Position numbers and translations under genes: made by a program | From: Clostridia bacterium | GTDB taxonomy: Bacteria; Bacillota; Clostridia; Acetivibrionales; DSM-2933 | Reading direction: 5' to 3' | DNA: 64,000 nucleotides | NCBI GenBank assembly: GCA_026416815.1 | Contig: JAOAEJ010000001.1 | Span: 33,528 to 97,527 of the forward strand | Shown: in pieces, positions 1-7,526 of the stretch | Numbering within the stretch: position 1 is the stretch's first letter | How the letters are laid out: each line of letters begins with the position of its first letter | The notes under the pieces: generated by a model | What the model was told of the DNA's origin: nothing | Seen by the model: only the letters and a program-made list of their open reading frames with translations | Database searches by the model: none

Positions 1-992
1 ATCAGGTCACGTACAACAGGGTGGTTACAGTTTATAGTATTGCCGCAACCGCTGAAGTTTTGGTAATATCCTTCGGGAGTCAACATATAGTAAGTCTTGT
101 TGTCTACACCTCGGAATGAGATATAGGGTCCTTTGGAATTGCCCTCTGCGGTATGATTAAATACTACGTCCAATATAACTTCAATACCGTTTTTATGCAG
201 GTCTTTTACGAGAGCTTTAAATTCATCAATTTGCATGCCGTATTTACCGGTGGCAGCATAGCCGGCTTTAGGTGCAAAGAACCCTACGCTGCTATAGCCC
301 CAGTAGTTCATAAGGAACTGATTGGTTTCTGCACAATATCTCGAATGTTCAAACTCGTCAAACTCAAATATTGGCATTAATTCAATACAGTTTACTCCCA
401 ATTCCTTTAGGTATGGGATTTTTTCACGTATGCCGGCAAAAGTTCCCGGATACTTTACATTGGAGGAAGGATGCTTCGTAAACCCTCTTACATGGGTTTC
501 GTATATAACCAAATCCTCCATAGGTATTTCAAGCGGGCGGTCATCTTCCCAGTCAAAGTCATACAGAGCAACTCTCGAACGATGCTGGAATGGGTTTGTG
601 TAATCGGGCATTTGCCCCCATAAATCCCTACCGCCTATCAATTTTGCATAAGGGTCTAGAAGGATTTTAGAACGATCAAACCAATGACCTTCTCTCGGGT
701 TGAACGGTCCGTCCATTCTATATCCATACTCAATATTTTCATAATCAAGGTCGTAAACAATCATTGTAAAAACGTTACCTATCCTGAATTCATCAGGAAA
801 AGGTATAACTGCAAAAGGGTCCTTCTCACCTTTATTGAATAGTACCAATTCACAGGAAGTAGCAAAACGCGAATAAACGGAAAAGTTTATACCACCGGGT
901 ACAAGTGTCGAGCCAAACGGGAGCGGACGCCCCATTCGCAGCCTGAAGTTGCCGTATTTATGAGTAGCATAATTATCAATTCTTTTACGCAT
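1..992 (-). CDS. glgX: glycogen debranching enzyme GlgX (N-terminal part; 3' end beyond window)
   Basis: About 330 N-terminal residues of a GH13 isoamylase/GlgX-type debranching enzyme, which hydrolyses alpha-1,6 branches of glycogen in the cytoplasm. Residues about 10-115 look like a CBM48 N-terminal domain (GRPLPFGSTLVPGG, then INFSVYS). The amylase barrel begins near YETHVRGFT, and GH13 region I is visible as VILDVVFNHTAEG. The window edge cuts the gene, so the catalytic Asp/Glu regions II-IV are not seen. Two in-frame ATGs exist, at 998 and 992. The GGGGGG ribosome binding site at 1001-1006 is 8 nt from the ATG at 992 but only 2 nt from that at 998, so 992 is chosen. The start overlaps the stop of the upstream STAS gene (ATGCGTAA), suggesting translational coupling. 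Confidence 0.9.
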   Translation of the reverse strand, partial: MRKRIDNYATHKYGNFRLRMGRPLPFGSTLVPGGINFSVYSRFATSCELVLFNKGEKDPFAVIPFPDEFRIGNVFTMIVYDLDYENIEYGYRMDGPFNPREGHWFDRSKILLDPYAKLIGGRDLWGQMPDYTNPFQHRSRVALYDFDWEDDRPLEIPMEDLVIYETHVRGFTKHPSSNVKYPGTFAGIREKIPYLKELGVNCIELMPIFEFDEFEHSRYCAETNQFLMNYWGYSSVGFFAPKAGYAATGKYGMQIDEFKALVKDLHKNGIEVILDVVFNHTAEGNSKGPYISFRGVDNKTYYMLTPEGYYQNFSGCGNTINCNHPVVRDL

Positions 993-1335
993 TATCATTA
1001 CCCCCCTTAACTGCAGCTAAGGCTTCAGAAAGTGTATCAAAGTTTTTAAAAATATTATCAAATCCTGTAACATACATGAGGCTTGCTACTTCTTTGCGCA
1101 ACCCTACAAAGGCTCCACGTCCCCCAATCTCTTGAATTTGTTGGGAGATACCAAGCAATACCCTCAATTCTGCACTGGATAAAAATTCACACTTATTCAT
1201 ATCAAAAATCATTCTACAACAGGGTGCAAGTGATTTTAAAATGCTTTCCAGGCTACGTGTAGAGGTACTTTCATTTTCTTTACGTATTATTTCAATCAAG
1301 CTAAAATCTTCTTTTGAACTAATTTTGACTTCCAT
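985..1335 (-). CDS. STAS-domain protein (anti-sigma-factor-antagonist-like)
   Basis: A 116-residue single STAS domain, the usual size for SpoIIAA/RsbV-type proteins. These bind and release an anti-sigma factor or partner switch kinase according to Ser phosphorylation. The core strand-turn-helix reads MIFDMNKCEFLSSAELRVLLG. The FLSSAEL segment sits where SpoIIAA/RsbV carry the phosphorylated Ser (FMDSSGL-type), with an acceptor Ser present but the following Gly replaced. It is directly upstream of glgX and overlaps it by 8 nt, so the two are probably co-translated. No partner kinase is nearby. Inference: it may tie glycogen breakdown to a stress or stationary-phase signal. The domain call is firm; the biological partner is unknown. 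Confidence 0.75.
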   Translation of the reverse strand: MEVKISSKEDFSLIEIIRKENESTSTRSLESILKSLAPCCRMIFDMNKCEFLSSAELRVLLGISQQIQEIGGRGAFVGLRKEVASLMYVTGFDNIFKNFDTLSEALAAVKGGNDNA

Positions 1336-1672
1336 GCTGTTCCCTCTTTCTGTATAGTTTTTTTAGAACATATAAGAAGTTTATCTGACCTGTGATGCTA
1401 TACCCCTTAAAAATATATATGACCAATTTAATATTTTACTATAAAAGTAGATAAAAAGCCATGAAAACATTCACAATTATAGAGTGGAAATGTGTGATAG
1501 GATAATGTAAAAAATGTAAAATACGCTTAAGATGTACGTTTCAATACATTATTGGAATCCCGAGTAAGGAAGGGTTATTTTTAGTTAAAGTATATCATAA
1601 ATGATTCTCCGGGACTAATCCAAATTTTTGCAATTATAGAAAAGCAGACAAGCAAAAGATTTTGTAGATATA

Positions 1673-1701
1673 TTGAATTTTAAAGCAAAATATGCTAATA
1701 T
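1673..1701 (+). promoter_or_regulatory. sigma-A-type promoter for the ACT/hom operon
   Basis: TTGAAT (1673-1678), a 17-nt spacer and TAATAT (1696-1701), ending 48 nt before the start of the ACT-domain gene. The rest of the 1336-1749 gap is AT-rich and I see nothing else I can name in it. Confidence 0.55.
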
Positions 1702-1749
1702 TACACAATAGAAATACATGTGTACTTCATATAAGGACACGGAGGAAAT

Positions 1750-2193
1750 ATGAATAAGAACTCAACATACCTGCTTGTCGATTCTTCGGTATTGCCAGAG
1801 GTGTTTTTAAAGGTTATAGAAGTCAAGAAGATCCTTGGTTCGGGAACTGTAAAGGCTGTTAACGAAGCAGTTAAGGAAATCGGTATAAGCCGGAGTGCTT
1901 ATTATAAATACAAAGATTTTGTATTCCCGTTTTATGAAACATCAAGAGGGAAGGTCATGACTTTGTTTTTTGTAGTAGAAGATTTTTCGGGTATTTTATC
2001 CAGTATAATAAACCAAATAGCTGTCGCTAAGGCAAATATATTAACTATAAACCAGAACATACCTATAAATGGTCTGGCGGATATAACAATATCTATAGAG
2101 ACCGAAGGTATGGTAAAGGACATAAGGAACTTAATGGAGGAAATTAGTAAAATAGAGGGTGTGCGCAGACAAGAAATTTTAGCAAGGGAATAA
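1750..2193 (+). CDS. pheB: ACT domain protein of the PheB/UPF0735 type
   Basis: A 147-residue protein with an N-terminal helical segment (residues about 1-65, including the YYKYKDFVFPF stretch typical of the PheB/UPF0735 family) and a C-terminal ACT domain (about 70-142, starting at VMTLFFVVEDFSGILS). ACT domains bind amino acids and regulate enzymes or transcription of amino acid pathways. A GGAGG site lies 5 nt before the ATG. The homoserine dehydrogenase gene follows after 14 nt, so the pair is very likely one operon. This matches the common Firmicute order ACT protein-hom. The name pheB is historical; a role in sensing threonine, methionine or another aspartate-family product is inferred from context. 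Confidence 0.85.
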   Translation: MNKNSTYLLVDSSVLPEVFLKVIEVKKILGSGTVKAVNEAVKEIGISRSAYYKYKDFVFPFYETSRGKVMTLFFVVEDFSGILSSIINQIAVAKANILTINQNIPINGLADITISIETEGMVKDIRNLMEEISKIEGVRRQEILARE

Positions 2194-2207
2194 AGGGAGG
2201 TTAATTT

Positions 2208-3458
2208 ATGGCAAATATAGCTGTTTTAGGATATGGAGTTGTGGGCTCCGGTGTTGTAGAGGTTATTAAAAAGAATGAAAATAGTATAAGTATCAAGGCA
2301 AAGGAAAAAGTTGTAGTAAAAAAGATACTGGATGTAAGAGACTTTGCTGATAGCCCCGATAGAGATCTGATAACCAAAAACGCTGATGAAATATTTAATG
2401 ATGACTCAATTAGTGTGATAGCAGAGACTATTGGAGGTATTGGCGTAGCATACGAGTTTACTAAAAGAGCGCTGATGGGTAAGAAAAGTGTTGTAACCTC
2501 TAATAAAGAGCTTGTAGCGACTCACGGTCCCGAGCTTTTGAAGATGGCAAAGGAAAATGGTGTACATTACTTGTTTGAGGCAAGTGTCGGCGGTGGTATA
2601 CCTATTATTCGCCCTTTGAACCAATGTCTTGCTGCAAATGAAATTCACGGGGTAACAGGAATACTGAACGGTACTACCAATTATATACTTACGCAGATGA
2701 AGAAGGAAGGAAAAGACTTTGAAGTGGCCCTGAAAGGGGCTCAGCAAAACGGTTATGCAGAGGCCAATCCTACAGCTGATGTAGAGGGACATGACGCATG
2801 TAGGAAGATTGCAATATTATCTTCAATAGCCTACAACGAATTTGTGGACTATAGGAATATTTATACCGAGGGTATAACAAAAATAACTCTGACTGATATG
2901 CAGTATGCTGAGGCTATGGGATCGGTTATCAAGCTTATTGCTTTAAGCAAAAGGGTTGGGGATAAGTTATTTGCAAGGGTTAGCCCTGCTATGATAGATA
3001 AAGAACATCCGCTTGCTACGGTAGAGGATGTATTTAATGCAATTGTAGTAAAAGGTGATGCAATAGGTGAAGCTATGTTCTACGGGCGTGGCGCGGGTAA
3101 GCTCCCTACAGCCAGTGCCGTTGTAGCTGATATTATCGATGCAGTGAAGCATGTTGATACCAGTGAAAGGTATATCTGGGAAAGAAAAGAAAATACTAGT
3201 GTAATAGACATAGGTGACAGTGAGACCAAATTCTTTGTTAGAGTAATTGCAAGAAGCAAAGCTGAGGCTAAAAACTTCATAAATACTACCTTTGGTGAAG
3301 TTAACTTTATAACAGTAAATAAAGCAGAATTAGAAGAAGAGATTGCTTTTGTTACTTCCAAGTCAAAGGAAAAAGATTTGAAAGCCGGTATAGATAAATT
3401 AAAGGGTATAGGCTCTATTAAGCAGGTGGTAAGTGTTATCCGTGTTGAGGAAGACTGA
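2208..3458 (+). CDS. hom: homoserine dehydrogenase
   Basis: A 416-residue NAD(P)-dependent homoserine dehydrogenase. It reduces aspartate semialdehyde to homoserine, the branch point to threonine and methionine. The Rossmann motif GYGVVGSGVVEVI is at the N-terminus. The family signatures EASVGGGIPIIRPL and ILNGTTNYIL lie in the middle, followed by the catalytic region with EANPTADVEGHDACRK. A C-terminal ACT domain spans about residues 335-416, which in this family usually confers threonine feedback. A GGGAGG ribosome binding site precedes the ATG. It is co-transcribed with the ACT protein upstream. An aspartate kinase gene follows after a strong hairpin. Confidence 0.96.
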   Translation: MANIAVLGYGVVGSGVVEVIKKNENSISIKAKEKVVVKKILDVRDFADSPDRDLITKNADEIFNDDSISVIAETIGGIGVAYEFTKRALMGKKSVVTSNKELVATHGPELLKMAKENGVHYLFEASVGGGIPIIRPLNQCLAANEIHGVTGILNGTTNYILTQMKKEGKDFEVALKGAQQNGYAEANPTADVEGHDACRKIAILSSIAYNEFVDYRNIYTEGITKITLTDMQYAEAMGSVIKLIALSKRVGDKLFARVSPAMIDKEHPLATVEDVFNAIVVKGDAIGEAMFYGRGAGKLPTASAVVADIIDAVKHVDTSERYIWERKENTSVIDIGDSETKFFVRVIARSKAEAKNFINTTFGEVNFITVNKAELEEEIAFVTSKSKEKDLKAGIDKLKGIGSIKQVVSVIRVEED

Positions 3459-3517
3459 TAAGTTTACAGGGCTGAACCTATACTGACCCATAATTAAATA
3501 TGAATGTTGTATATATT

Positions 3518-3596
3518 GTAAAGTGAGGAAATATATTATTATAGATAGTTTACTGTAAGCTATCTTACCAACATATTTCTTCACTTTTATTTTTTC
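3518..3596 (+). terminator. hairpin with T-tract between hom and the aspartate kinase gene
   Basis: A 15-bp stem (3520-3534 with 3573-3587, one G-U pair) is followed by a T-rich run ending at about 3596, as in an intrinsic terminator. The interior holds a second small stem and the repeat motif also found at 17.2 and 55.3 kb. The next gene starts only 25 nt later on the same strand, so it may act as a partial terminator or attenuator. I see no separate promoter after it. Confidence 0.6.
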
Positions 3597-3620
3597 GTTA
3601 TGGAAAAGGAGGGTTAGGAA

Positions 3621-4826
3621 GTGGGCTTGATAGTTCAAAAGTTTGAAGGGTACTTTCTCACAAATACAGAAGGAATACTAAATATAACAGACAGGATAAC
3701 AAAAGCCTATCGGGAAGGAAATTCCGTTGTGGCAGTTGTATCTGTCCAGGATACCCTGGAAGTCGCACTTAGGCAAAGTGCGAGGGAGGTGAACCCGGAA
3801 GCTTCTTTGAGGGAGATGGATGTGCTTATATCAGCTGGGGCTCAGATTTCAAGTGCTTTGGTAGCAATGGCTATAGAAAAAGAAGGGTATCCTGTAGTTT
3901 CTCTTACAGGTTATCAGGCGGGTATTACAACGGATAGCAATTACGGAAATGCTAAAATTAAGGATATAAATACCGAGAGGATTTTCAGAGAGCTGGATAG
4001 AAGAAATATTGTCATAGTTGCCGGCTCTCAGGGATGTAATAGATTTGACGATATAACAACTTTTGGCCGGGGAGGTATGGATACCGCGGCTGTTGCCTTC
4101 GCTGCAGCATTAAAGGCTGACTTGTGTGAGATTTATGTGGATGTTGACGGTATTTATACTGCAGATCCTAAAACCGTTAATAGTGTAAAGGTGCTTAAGG
4201 ATATTTCCTATGATGAATTACTGGAATTAGAGAGCCTTGGCGCCAATAATCTGCATAGCAGAGCCGTTGAACTGGCAAAGAAGTTTAATATACATCTTGT
4301 GGTAAAGTCCGGGTTTAACGATTCACCGGGGACGGTCATTAAGGAGGTAGGTAATGTGGAAAAGGTATTGGTTAGAGGGGTGGTCAGGGATAATAACGTT
4401 GCAAGGGTAGCAGTAATAGGAATTGAAGATAGACCTGGTATGGCTTTTAAGCTGTTTTCCCTTCTTGCCAAGGATAATATCAGTGTTGATCTTATACTCC
4501 AATCTATTGGGAGAGATAGGACTAAAGATATTTCTTTTATTGTGTCCAGAGAGAACCTACAGAAGACTATTGAGATTATAGACTCAAATCTTGGAATTTT
4601 AGAGGCCAGGGAAGTTAGCTACTCCGACCAATATTCAAAGGTATCAATAGTAGGTGCGGGAATGATAAACAACCCCGGGGTTGCAGCTGCAATGTTTGAG
4701 GCTCTGTATGATGTTGATATAAATATACATATGATAACCACTTCTGAAATTAAGATTTCTGTACTTGTTGATATACATGAGGCTGACAGGGCTGTAAATG
4801 CCATACATGAAAAGTTCAGGCTATAG
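3621..4826 (+). CDS. aspartate kinase family protein with altered active-site motifs
   Basis: A 401-residue, single-function aspartokinase-like protein: amino acid kinase domain at about 1-245 and two ACT domains at about 255-401. GTG start, with GGAGGG 7 nt upstream. Parts of the fold are well conserved, such as SLTGYQAGITTDSN and the nucleotide-side motif VDVDGIYTADP. The aspartokinase signature normally KFGGTS reads KFEGYF here. The second catalytic motif, normally GRGGSDTTA, reads GRGGMDTAA. The segment after the first strand (VVSVQDTLEVALR) is also shorter than usual. The position after hom suggests a role in the aspartate pathway. Either the enzyme is strongly diverged or it is a regulatory pseudokinase, in which case another lysC must exist elsewhere. 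The family is certain; activity is doubtful. Confidence 0.85.
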   Translation: MGLIVQKFEGYFLTNTEGILNITDRITKAYREGNSVVAVVSVQDTLEVALRQSAREVNPEASLREMDVLISAGAQISSALVAMAIEKEGYPVVSLTGYQAGITTDSNYGNAKIKDINTERIFRELDRRNIVIVAGSQGCNRFDDITTFGRGGMDTAAVAFAAALKADLCEIYVDVDGIYTADPKTVNSVKVLKDISYDELLELESLGANNLHSRAVELAKKFNIHLVVKSGFNDSPGTVIKEVGNVEKVLVRGVVRDNNVARVAVIGIEDRPGMAFKLFSLLAKDNISVDLILQSIGRDRTKDISFIVSRENLQKTIEIIDSNLGILEAREVSYSDQYSKVSIVGAGMINNPGVAAAMFEALYDVDINIHMITTSEIKISVLVDIHEADRAVNAIHEKFRL

Positions 4827-4870
4827 AGTATGGTACGCTAAAATGGATTATTGGTTACCTGATGTTTATA

Positions 4871-4946
4871 AAAAATCCCTCAGTTTCATTTTTAAAACTG
4901 AGGGATTTTGCCTATAAAATAGTATGTTATGCACTATTTTATAGGC
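4871..4946. terminator. two tandem hairpins between convergent genes (bidirectional terminator)
   Basis: The first hairpin pairs AAAATCCCTCAGTTT (about 4872-4886) with its complement at about 4894-4909, so it has A- and T-rich flanks on both strands. A second perfect 14-bp inverted repeat (4910-4923 with 4933-4946, 9-nt loop) follows at once and includes the stop codon of the minus-strand gene. It lies between the convergent aspartate kinase and GyrI-like genes. Confidence 0.8.
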
Positions 4947-5407
4947 ACATAAATATCCACCTCAGAGCTCTCATCTCCGGTACACCTTTCGTCATAAAGC
5001 TCAAAATCCTCGCTATCAGCTCTTTCATAACCGGAGTTTGGGAACCATGTTCCGTATATGTAACGGCAAACTTCCTGTATTTTTTCGGGAACCGGACCTT
5101 TAGCGGTAAATACAGCATACTTGGCTGCAGGAATAGTCCGGCATATCATTCCCTCGGCCACATTGTCAAAGCTGCTTACTTCAGAGCATATGATATAGGT
5201 AAAGTTGTTTGCACCGTCAAAATCGGCGCATACTCCAAAGCTAATGCATGGGTTAACTCTATTGGGGATTTTTTCACATATATTTTGATCTAAGTATGAG
5301 TCCCACAACTTTGGGATTTCTACAAAGTTATTTTCGTTTTCGCAAGATATGCGAGCTGCAATTCCAACGACTTTAAATTCATCTTTTAAAACAATTTTTG
5401 GTTCCAT
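4934..5407 (-). CDS. GyrI-like / AraC effector-binding domain protein
   Basis: A 157-residue protein made of a single GyrI-like small-molecule-binding domain (SHV fold, also the effector domain of AraC/BmrR-type regulators). The start (VGIAARISCENE), the middle WDSYLDQ segment and the C-terminal pattern (WFPNSGYE, then FELYDERC, then VDIYVPIK) fit stand-alone members. No DNA-binding domain is present. Stand-alone members bind lipophilic or cationic ligands and sometimes hydrolyse or sequester them; the ligand here is unknown. AGGAGG lies 7 nt before the ATG. A TATAAT-like element at about 5500-5515 on the minus strand may be its promoter. The gene ends inside the second hairpin of the terminator. 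Confidence 0.8.
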   Translation of the reverse strand: MEPKIVLKDEFKVVGIAARISCENENNFVEIPKLWDSYLDQNICEKIPNRVNPCISFGVCADFDGANNFTYIICSEVSSFDNVAEGMICRTIPAAKYAVFTAKGPVPEKIQEVCRYIYGTWFPNSGYERADSEDFELYDERCTGDESSEVDIYVPIK

Positions 5408-5639
5408 TGTTATACCTCCTAGAATACTTTCTGGTTTAATTCTGAAAAAATCAACTTTCTTAAACTATCTATATAAAGTTTGCTCAGTTCTACTTATTAT
5501 AGTATACCATTAGTGGGGAATAATTTTGATGTCTTTTGCTATTTTTAGAACGTGTGCTTTTCTGTTTATAATTAAGAACCGTGTATATCTACCATAATAT
5601 AGGCTTATGCGCTGGATGATAGGGAGCTAAATAGATTAC

Positions 5640-5812
5640 TCCGGGGTGAGAGTGAACAGAGCCTGAGATGAGCCACGAGGGGAGAAGAGGCTCCTGAGTA
5701 TGCCCCAGGAGCAAATTTCCCCTCATGGATAGAGGGGAAGAAGGGGATTTAAACAATTAATTTGGTAGTATCAAGTATGGTGAGTATAATACAACACCGA
5801 ACGTTTGTTCGA
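5640..5812 (-). ncRNA. candidate structured RNA transcribed leftward from a LexA-type promoter
   Basis: No convincing protein gene lies between 5408 and 6053. Read on the minus strand, an outer helix forms between 5718-5728 and 5673-5683 (11 bp). It includes one pair that is U-G only on this strand and would be an A-C mismatch on the plus strand. An inner 7-bp hairpin forms between 5706-5712 and 5690-5696 (GCUCCUG/CAGGAGC). A further small stem, CCCCTC/GAGGGG, precedes them. The promoter is at 5820-5848. The 3' end is not defined, as no U-tract terminator was seen. It does not match any riboswitch I recognise, and a cobalamin riboswitch for the downstream cobU was looked for and not found. 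Confidence 0.35.
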
Positions 5813-5848
5813 TGGATACATTATATCAAACGCCTGTTCGGATGTAAA
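5798..5848 (-). promoter_or_regulatory. leftward promoter with two LexA (SOS) boxes
   Basis: On the minus strand TTTACA (5848-5843), a 17-nt spacer and TATAAT (5825-5820) form a near-consensus sigma-A promoter. The Gram-positive LexA box CGAAC-N4-GTTCG is present exactly at 5798-5811, just after the predicted start site. A one-mismatch copy at 5827-5840 (CGAACAGGCGTTTG on the minus strand) fills the promoter spacer. Two boxes over one promoter are typical of tightly repressed SOS genes. Confidence 0.7.
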
Positions 5849-6053
5849 TGGGTATTTGGAATTTTTGTGAAAAATTTTGAACTAGAAGACGTCTATACTA
5901 TTGATACTAAGGCAGTGGGGCGTTTACTCTAATTGGGAAATACTGCATGGTTTTTTTGATTTATATTATAGAAGTGTTTTTATAAATGTTGTAGAATAAT
6001 ATGGCACGATTGAAATGTGCAAGCTTAAAATGACCTTAGAAGGGGAAATACAT

Positions 6054-6611
6054 ATGGGAAAGCTGATAATGGTTACAGGTGGAGCCAGGAGCGGTAAGAG
6101 CTGTTTTGCAGAGGAAACGGTTAAGAAGTTTGGTGAAGACGTGGTTTATATAGCAACATCCATTCCCTTTGACGATGAGATGAGGCATAGGATACAAAAG
6201 CACAGGGAGCAAAGGCCGGAGTATTGGGAGACTGTTGAAGCTTATAAAGATCTGGACAAGGTTTTAGATGGTAAGCTTGAAGGAAAATCGGCGGTAATGC
6301 TTGATTGTATAACCATCATGGTTACCAATATAATGTTTGAAAAGTGTACCGACTGGGATAGTATAAAAGCAGATGAGATAAATAGCCTGGAAGGGCAGGT
6401 TAGAAATGAAGTGGACAAGCTAATCGGTGCTGCTGGAACTGCTTCTATACCTTTTATAGTTGTTACTAATGAAATAGGCATGGGTATTGTACCGGAATAT
6501 GCTTCTGCGAGGGCGTTTCGTGATATTGCAGGGAGAATGAATCAGGTTTTGGCAAAGGCTGCGGACGAGGTGTATTTTTGTGTTTCGGGTATTCCCATGA
6601 AGATTAAGTAG
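6054..6611 (+). CDS. cobU: adenosylcobinamide kinase / adenosylcobinamide-phosphate guanylyltransferase
   Basis: A 185-residue CobU/CobP. It phosphorylates adenosylcobinamide and transfers GMP to form adenosylcobinamide-GDP in the nucleotide-loop assembly of cobalamin. Evidence: Walker A GGARSGKS at the N-terminus, followed by VVYIATSIPFDDEMRHRI-type sequence with the nucleotide-binding HR pair (KHREQRP), LDCITIMVTN, and VVTNEIGMGIVP near the end, all in family order. The reading frame opens upstream at 6015, but AGGGG at 6041-6045 sits 8 nt before the ATG at 6054, and family proteins begin with this short segment. It is followed after 14 nt by cobS, so they form an operon. Confidence 0.95.
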   Translation: MGKLIMVTGGARSGKSCFAEETVKKFGEDVVYIATSIPFDDEMRHRIQKHREQRPEYWETVEAYKDLDKVLDGKLEGKSAVMLDCITIMVTNIMFEKCTDWDSIKADEINSLEGQVRNEVDKLIGAAGTASIPFIVVTNEIGMGIVPEYASARAFRDIAGRMNQVLAKAADEVYFCVSGIPMKIK

Positions 6612-6625
6612 GGATGGTGAGCTGG

Positions 6626-7381
6626 ATGGTACTAATTAAGCGTTTTTTACTGATGATACAGTTTCTTACCGCTATACCTTTACCTATTAGCCTGGATGTG
6701 AAAAATGAGGATTTTGGAAAAGGTCTGGTGTTTGCTCCTGTGATAGGGATCATATTAGGGGCCTTACTGGCAGGATCTTTTTATGCCCTGAGTTTTGTTT
6801 TTCCACCCTATGCAGCGAGTGTGGTGGTAATGATAGTTTATATTGTGTTGACTGGGGGACTTCATCTCGATGGACTTGGGGATACCTTTGACGGGTTGTT
6901 TTCCAATCGTCCTAAAGAGAGGATTCTTGAGATAATGAGGGACAGCAGGGTGGGGACTAATGCAGTTTTGGCTATTGTGTCGGTGATTTTGTTAAATGTG
7001 TCGCTGTTGAGTAGTTTTAGTGTTGGATACTTGCCTTATGTTTTGCTGTTAATGCCGGTGGCGGGGAGAATTGGTTCGCTTATTGGTTCCGGGATTTCGG
7101 TTTATGCGAGAAGCAGTGAGGGGCTGGGGAAGTCTTTTATTGATTACTGCGGGGCTAAGGAGATTGCCGTAGGGACTGTTATATACTTTGGGATGTTTTT
7201 TGGTGTGTTGGGTGTGATGGGGATTGTTATTGCGTGTTTTCCGGTGGTTTCTGCGGTTGTGCTTACGAAGTTTTTTAGTCGTAAGATTGGGGGGGCTACG
7301 GGGGATATTCTTGGGGCGGTTTGTGAGTTGAATCAGACGGTGTTTTTGATGGTGGGGTATTTGGGGATAAGGTTCTTATGA
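6626..7381 (+). CDS. cobS: adenosylcobinamide-GDP ribazoletransferase (cobalamin synthase)
   Basis: A polytopic membrane protein of about 251 residues, matching CobS. It joins adenosylcobinamide-GDP to alpha-ribazole to give adenosylcobalamin (phosphate). The family motif GGLHLDGLGDTFDGLFS is present, as is the early FLTAIPLP segment; about six hydrophobic helices are visible. Two in-frame ATGs compete (6614 and 6626). A GGTGAG site at 6616-6621 favours 6626, while 6614 would leave no room for a ribosome binding site. The second half and the following gene are strikingly rich in G and T on the coding strand compared with neighbours. Confidence 0.93.
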   Translation: MVLIKRFLLMIQFLTAIPLPISLDVKNEDFGKGLVFAPVIGIILGALLAGSFYALSFVFPPYAASVVVMIVYIVLTGGLHLDGLGDTFDGLFSNRPKERILEIMRDSRVGTNAVLAIVSVILLNVSLLSSFSVGYLPYVLLLMPVAGRIGSLIGSGISVYARSSEGLGKSFIDYCGAKEIAVGTVIYFGMFFGVLGVMGIVIACFPVVSAVVLTKFFSRKIGGATGDILGAVCELNQTVFLMVGYLGIRFL

Positions 7382-7443
7382 TGTGAGTTGTGCTGTGGAT
7401 TGTTTGGGTTGAATTAGTTAGAGGCTTTGGAGTCGTCTAAAGC

Positions 7444-7480
7444 GGTTTCCGAGAGGGAAACCAGTCGCACCAGGTTTCCC
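7444..7480 (+). other. mutually exclusive hairpins before the cobC-type gene
   Basis: GGTTTCC (7444-7450), GGGAAACC (7455-7462) and GGTTTCCC (7473-7480) occur in a row. The middle block can pair with either neighbour, the downstream pairing being a perfect 8 bp. No T-tract follows, so a terminator is not supported. It may be an RNA switch or just a stabilising stem. Confidence 0.35.
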
Positions 7481-7526
7481 TATTATAGTTTGTACCTATA
7501 GTGTTTAGTTGAGGAGAGCAGATAAT

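Noticed and set aside
5597..5731. Short minus-strand frame of about 45 codons inside the SOS-controlled region
   Set aside because: No ribosome binding site, and composition dominated by the helices of the predicted RNA.
5640..6050. Cobalamin riboswitch upstream of cobU
   Set aside because: The conserved B12-box GCCACTG and the other core elements are absent, and the foldable RNA reads better on the opposite strand.
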